Below, in pieces: positions 6,849 through 9,411 of a stretch of DNA of 9,411 bases. Position numbers and translations under genes: made by a program. The stretch is from assembly GCA_025935735.1 (NCBI GenBank), contig JAICUS010000202.1, positions 1-9,411 of the forward strand, read 5' to 3'. The first letter of the stretch is position 1; each line of letters starts with the position of its first letter. The notes beneath the pieces were generated by a model. It worked only from the letters and a program-made list of their open reading frames with translations. It had not been told where the DNA came from and made no database searches. The stretch comes from Solirubrobacteraceae bacterium (GTDB lineage Bacteria > Actinomycetota > Thermoleophilia > Solirubrobacterales > Solirubrobacteraceae).

Positions 6849-7868
6849 GCCCTCGACGTCGTGGACGTCGCCGCCGAGCTCGGGGACCTCGAGCGCCGGC
6901 GGGTCGCCCAGCTCGCGCCGCAGCCGGGCGATGTTGAACGCGTCGCGCTCGGCCAGCGCGTGCAGCTCCCGCGCCGTCTCCTCCACCCGCGCGCCGAGCG
7001 CCGGGCCCAGCGACGCCGGCACCGCGACCGCCGGCGCCCGGTGGACGCGGTTGACCACCAGGCCGCCGAACGGCATCCCGGCGTCGCGCAGCTTGCGGTG
7101 GAAGAAGATCGCCTCCTCCGCCGGGTCGTGCCGCGGCGCCGTCACGATCAGGAACGTCGTCGCCGGGTCTTCGAGCAGCGCGCCGACGCGGCGGGCGCGC
7201 TCGGTGAACCCGTCGATCATCCCGCCCAGCGAGCGGAAGAACACCGACAGGTCGCGCAGCAGGTCGACGCCGGTGACGCGACGCAGGACCGCGAACACGA
7301 GGCCGCTCCCCCGCCCGAGCAGCCCGGCCGGGCGCAGGAACATGCGGATCGCCCGGCCCTGGAAGAACCCGGTCAGCCGGCCGGGGGCGTCGAGGAAGTC
7401 GAGCGCGTTGCGCGACGGCGGCGTGTCGAGCACCAGCAGGTCGTAGCCGCCCTGGAGGTCGAGCTCGTAGAGCTTGGCGATCGCCGTGAACTCCTGCGAG
7501 CCGGCCACCGCGCTCGAGAGCTGCTGGTAGATCCGGTTGGCGAACACCTCGTCGCGCGTGCGCGCGTCCGGCGCGAGGCGCTCGATCAGCTCGTCGAACG
7601 TCCGCTTGGCGTCGAGCATCATCGCCCACAGCTCGCCGCGGCTCTCGATCCCGTGCGCGGCGAGGTCGACCAGCCGCGGCTCGTTGTCCAGCTCGTCCAG
7701 CCCGAGCGAGTCGGCCAGCCGGCGCGCCGGGTCGATGGTCACGACGGCCACCTTGAGCCCGCGCTCGGCCATCCCCATCGCCACCGCCGCGGCGGTCGTC
7801 GTCTTGCCCACCCCGCCCGGCCCGGCGCAGATGACGATGCGCTTGGAGTCGAGGAGCGGCGTCAGCAC
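6801..7868 (-). CDS. ArsA/Get3-type anion-transporting ATPase (ArsA2-like, single copy)
   Basis: This 355-residue SIMIBI-class ATPase has P-loop GPGGVGKTT (16-24), switch segment TIDPARRLADSLGL (44-57), the LVLDTPPSRNALDFLDAPGR loop and a C-terminal VPELGGDVHDVEGLAL stretch usual in actinobacterial members. The signature lysine of the deviant Walker A motif (GKGGVGKT) is replaced by Pro17. The only cysteine is Cys14, so neither the arsenite-binding cysteines of ArsA nor the CxxC of Get3 is present. Mycobacterial members (Rv3679/Rv3680) come as adjacent pairs; this gene is alone within the window. The gene starts with GTG 7868 without a clear Shine-Dalgarno and lies 43 bases downstream of a response-regulator gene on the same strand, so cotranscription is likely. 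Its last 48 bases overlap the convergent unknown gene. The role may be energy-driven handling of a client protein or membrane insertion; arsenic resistance is not supported. Confidence 0.9.
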   Translation of the reverse strand: MLTPLLDSKRIVICAGPGGVGKTTTAAAVAMGMAERGLKVAVVTIDPARRLADSLGLDELDNEPRLVDLAAHGIESRGELWAMMLDAKRTFDELIERLAPDARTRDEVFANRIYQQLSSAVAGSQEFTAIAKLYELDLQGGYDLLVLDTPPSRNALDFLDAPGRLTGFFQGRAIRMFLRPAGLLGRGSGLVFAVLRRVTGVDLLRDLSVFFRSLGGMIDGFTERARRVGALLEDPATTFLIVTAPRHDPAEEAIFFHRKLRDAGMPFGGLVVNRVHRAPAVAVPASLGPALGARVEETARELHALAERDAFNIARLRRELGDPPALEVPELGGDVHDVEGLALVRGHLFGEDLVG

Positions 7869-7911
7869 GCAGACATTTGGCGCAGATTGCCCATGTCAGC
7901 GGGCCTACCCG

Positions 7912-8541
7912 TCAGATGAGGCCTTCGCGCACCGCGAAGGCGACCGCCTGCGAGCGGCTGCGGGCGTTGAGCTTGGTCACGACGTCGTGCAGGACGTTCT
8001 TGACCGTGCGCTCGGAGTAGCTGAGCTCGAGCGCCACCTCGCGGGTCGGATGGCCGGCGGCGATCAGCGACAGCACCTGCTGCTCGCGGTCGGTCAGCGT
8101 CGCCGCCGCGGCGCGGGTCGCCGCCGGGCCGTGGCCGTTGGTGGCGGGCACCAGGCTGCCGAGCAGGTCGCCGGCCAGCACGCCGGTGCCGCTCGCGGCG
8201 GCGCGCACGGCGGCGCCGAGCGCCTCGGGCGTCAGCTCGTCCTTGCGCAGATAGCCGAGCGCGCCCGCCTGCAGCGCGCGCACGACGCTCTCCTGCCCGG
8301 TGTCGGACGAGCACACGATCACCGCCGCGCCGGTCGCCTCGCGCACGGCGCCGACGAAATCCTCGCCGCCCGCCAGCTTGGGGTCGATCAGCACCAGGTC
8401 GGCGGCGAACAGCGCGGGGTGCTCCCAGGCGTCGCGCACGTTCTCCGCATCCGCGACGGCCTCGACCTCGTCGACCTGGTCCAGGCACGCCACAAGCCCT
8501 CGGCGGTAGATCGTATGTGTGTCGAGTACGAAGAGCTTCAC
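7912..8541 (-). CDS. NarL/FixJ-family response regulator with LuxR-type HTH, orphan
   Basis: This 209-residue two-domain regulator has a receiver (about 1-115) with phospho-acceptor Asp53 (LVLIDPKLAG), Ser78/Ser79 (IVCSSD) and Lys100 (GYLRKDE). The LuxR-type HTH (about 148-209) carries LTDREQQVLSLIAAG and SERTVKNVLHDVVTKLNARS. The N-terminal acidic pair that binds magnesium is normally two adjacent acidic residues; here it is Asp7-Thr8 (VLDTHTIYRRGL), which may change phosphorylation. No histidine kinase is visible in the window. The start is GTG 8541, where the receiver's first strand begins at once (KLFVLD). The gene diverges from a PAAR-like gene across 69 bases and is followed by the ArsA-type gene 43 bases downstream. 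It may therefore control either unit (inference). Confidence 0.92.
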   Translation of the reverse strand: MKLFVLDTHTIYRRGLVACLDQVDEVEAVADAENVRDAWEHPALFAADLVLIDPKLAGGEDFVGAVREATGAAVIVCSSDTGQESVVRALQAGALGYLRKDELTPEALGAAVRAAASGTGVLAGDLLGSLVPATNGHGPAATRAAAATLTDREQQVLSLIAAGHPTREVALELSYSERTVKNVLHDVVTKLNARSRSQAVAFAVREGLI

Positions 8542-8552
8542 CCTTAGGGGTG
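8539..8552. promoter_or_regulatory. Inverted repeat CACCC-N4-GGGTG at the response-regulator start
   Basis: CACCC (8539-8543) and GGGTG (8548-8552) flank TTAG. The repeat covers the GTG start of the response regulator and lies just upstream of the -35-like TTGTCG of the divergent gene. It is short and could be chance; an autoregulatory site is possible. Confidence 0.25.
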
Positions 8553-8553
8553 G

Positions 8554-8582
8554 TTGTCGAGGGCCAGGGCTGTGGCGATACT
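8554..8582 (+). promoter_or_regulatory. Candidate promoter for the PAAR-like gene and kinase
   Basis: TTGTCG (8554-8559), a 17-base spacer and GATACT (8577-8582) form a reasonable primary-sigma promoter, with the PAAR ATG 29 bases after the -10. AAAGGG (8604-8609) could act as a Shine-Dalgarno, although it is very close to the ATG at 8611. The opposite strand reads TAGTAT over 8583-8578, a possible -10 for the divergent response regulator. Confidence 0.5.
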
Positions 8583-8610
8583 ACGCGGAGCCTCAGCGCA
8601 AAGAAAGGGC

Positions 8611-8967
8611 ATGCCCCCCATCGCGAACATCTCGGCCCAGATCACCTGCTGTCACGCGGGTCCGGTCGTCGTGTTCCCGAAGCAGACCAAGGTGATGGTC
8701 GGGGGAGCGCCGGCGCTGTGCGCGGGCGACATCTCGGCGAACCCGTGCACGTGTCCCGTGCCGCCGTCGCCGGCGAGCAAGCCGTGCACCACCGCCACCG
8801 TGATCCCGACGCCGGGAGCGTCGGTCTCCACGAAGGTGATGATCATGGGCAAGCCGGCGATGCTCGGCAACCCGTCGGTGCCCGGCATCACCGACGGCGC
8901 GCCCGTGCCGTGCCCCACGCTGATGGTGATGTTTCCAGGTCAGGTCCAGGTGATCGCGACGAGCTAG
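8611..8967 (+). CDS. PAAR-like protein (spike-tip family)
   Basis: This 118-residue protein is rich in Gly, Pro, Val and Cys and has no signal peptide. It looks like a PAAR/PAAR-like fold, the metal-binding cone that sharpens VgrG/gpV-type spikes of type VI secretion, phage and extracellular contractile injection systems. Visible signs are CCHAGPVV near the start (13-20), TKVMVGGAPALC (26-37), a PCTTATVIPTPG turn (58-69), TKVMIMGKPAML (74-85) and VPCPTLMVMFPGQ (99-111). The two TKVM segments form an internal repeat, as expected for this pseudo-symmetric fold. Candidate metal ligands are Cys13, Cys14, His15, Cys37, Cys46, Cys48, Cys59 and Cys101. ATG 8611 was chosen over upstream starts because the family-like sequence begins there. 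A Ser/Thr kinase gene starts 32 bases later on the same strand. No effector domain is fused. Family membership is likely but rests on motif resemblance alone; the delivery machine is not in the window. Confidence 0.75.
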   Translation: MPPIANISAQITCCHAGPVVVFPKQTKVMVGGAPALCAGDISANPCTCPVPPSPASKPCTTATVIPTPGASVSTKVMIMGKPAMLGNPSVPGITDGAPVPCPTLMVMFPGQVQVIATS

Positions 8968-8999
8968 GCGCTCGCCGCGGGAGAAGAGGTATCGCGGGG

Positions 9000-9411
9000 A
9001 TGCCCGAGGTCATGAAGACGGTCGGCCGCTACGAGATCCTGCGGGAGGTGGGTCGCGGCGGCATGGCGATGGTCTATCTGGCCCGCCAGAGCGACCTGGA
9101 TCGGTTCGTGGCGCTCAAGGAGCTCGGCGCCTTCCACGCGTCCGACCCGTCGTTCGCCCAGCGCTTCCTGCGCGAGTCGCGCGTGGCCGGCTCGCTGTCG
9201 CACCCGAACATCGTCACGGTGCACGACTACTTCGAGCACGACGGCACGCCCTACATCGCGATGGAGTACGTCGAGCGCGGCTCCCTGCGCCCGTACGTGG
9301 GGCAGATGACGTTCGCGCAGATCGCCGGGGTGCTCGAGGGGCTGCTCGCCGGGCTCACCCACGCGGAGTCGCACGGGATCGTCCACCGCGACCTCAAGCC
9401 CGAGAACCTGA
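9000..9411 (+). CDS. PknB-type serine/threonine protein kinase, N-terminal part (cut by window end)
   Basis: The first 137 residues of a bacterial Hanks-type kinase are present. The glycine loop reads VGRGGMAMVYLA, the ATP-anchoring lysine is in VALKEL, the C-helix glutamate is probably in RFLRESRVAGSLSHPNIV, the hinge is AMEYVERGSL and the catalytic loop HRDLKPEN sits right at the window edge. All residues needed for activity seen so far are intact. The kinase therefore probably phosphorylates Ser/Thr on partner proteins; any C-terminal membrane anchor or sensor lies outside the window. ATG 9000 is taken as the start, with AGAGG (8985-8989) 10 bases upstream; ATG 9012 is an in-frame alternative. 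Coupling with the PAAR-like gene 32 bases upstream recalls type VI loci, where a kinase controls secretion; here that link is inference. Confidence 0.92.
   Translation, partial: MPEVMKTVGRYEILREVGRGGMAMVYLARQSDLDRFVALKELGAFHASDPSFAQRFLRESRVAGSLSHPNIVTVHDYFEHDGTPYIAMEYVERGSLRPYVGQMTFAQIAGVLEGLLAGLTHAESHGIVHRDLKPENL

Noticed and set aside
6535..7629. Open frame overlapping the ArsA-type gene in another minus-strand frame, considered as the missing partner ATPase
   Set aside because: No P-loop or ArsA motif; it is an Arg/Ala-rich shadow.
6801..7868. Arsenic-resistance annotation for the ArsA-type ATPase
   Set aside because: The metal-binding cysteines are missing and no arsenic-resistance regulator, pump or reductase is nearby.
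7900..7911. CGGG-CCTA-CCCG hairpin just after the response-regulator stop as a terminator
   Set aside because: The stem is only 4 bp with no T-run, and the next gene on the same strand starts 43 bases after the stop.
8964..9386. Antisense open frame over the kinase gene
   Set aside because: The sense strand carries the full kinase signature (glycine loop, VALK, HRDLKPEN).

Overview
The window is very GC-rich, has almost no non-coding DNA and uses GTG starts freely. Its gene content is a PilT-like ATPase, HxlR regulators, an ArsA2-type ATPase and a PknB-type kinase. This fits a high-GC actinobacterium, most likely a Thermoleophilia/Solirubrobacterales-type soil bacterium. The taxon is inferred from composition and protein style; there is no marker gene.

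Region 1 (1-3550, plus strand) is motility and second-messenger signalling. It holds the C-terminal 270 residues of a PilT-type type IV pilus ATPase, whose 5' end lies outside the window. Sixteen bases later comes a 906-residue membrane protein with GGDEF, GAF and HD-GYP domains, which has the residues both to make and to degrade cyclic di-GMP.

Region 2 (3554-5356) is a small regulatory module. An HxlR repressor (minus strand) diverges from a PDZ-containing HtrA-like serine protease with no visible secretion signal. A second HxlR regulator follows the protease on the plus strand. A perfect 6+3+6 palindrome lies between the divergent genes, and a possible -10 element abuts a 9-base repeat that flanks the second regulator. 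The first regulator converges with the cyclic di-GMP protein across only 3 bases.

Region 3 (5357-7868) starts with a 250-base non-coding stretch carrying GGCGCC-based inverted repeats. It is followed by a 413-residue protein of unknown function, whose C-terminal half resembles a HEPN fold with the catalytic residues missing. A single ArsA/Get3-type ATPase converges with it, and the two coding regions overlap by 48 bases at their 3' ends.

Region 4 (7912-9411) has an orphan NarL/FixJ response regulator (minus strand) just upstream of the ArsA gene. It diverges from a PAAR-like spike-tip protein, which is followed after 32 bases by the start of a PknB-like Ser/Thr kinase, cut by the window end. 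A PAAR-like protein with a kinase in an actinobacterium is the most unusual association here. It could be the edge of a contractile-injection or toxin-delivery locus that continues beyond the window.
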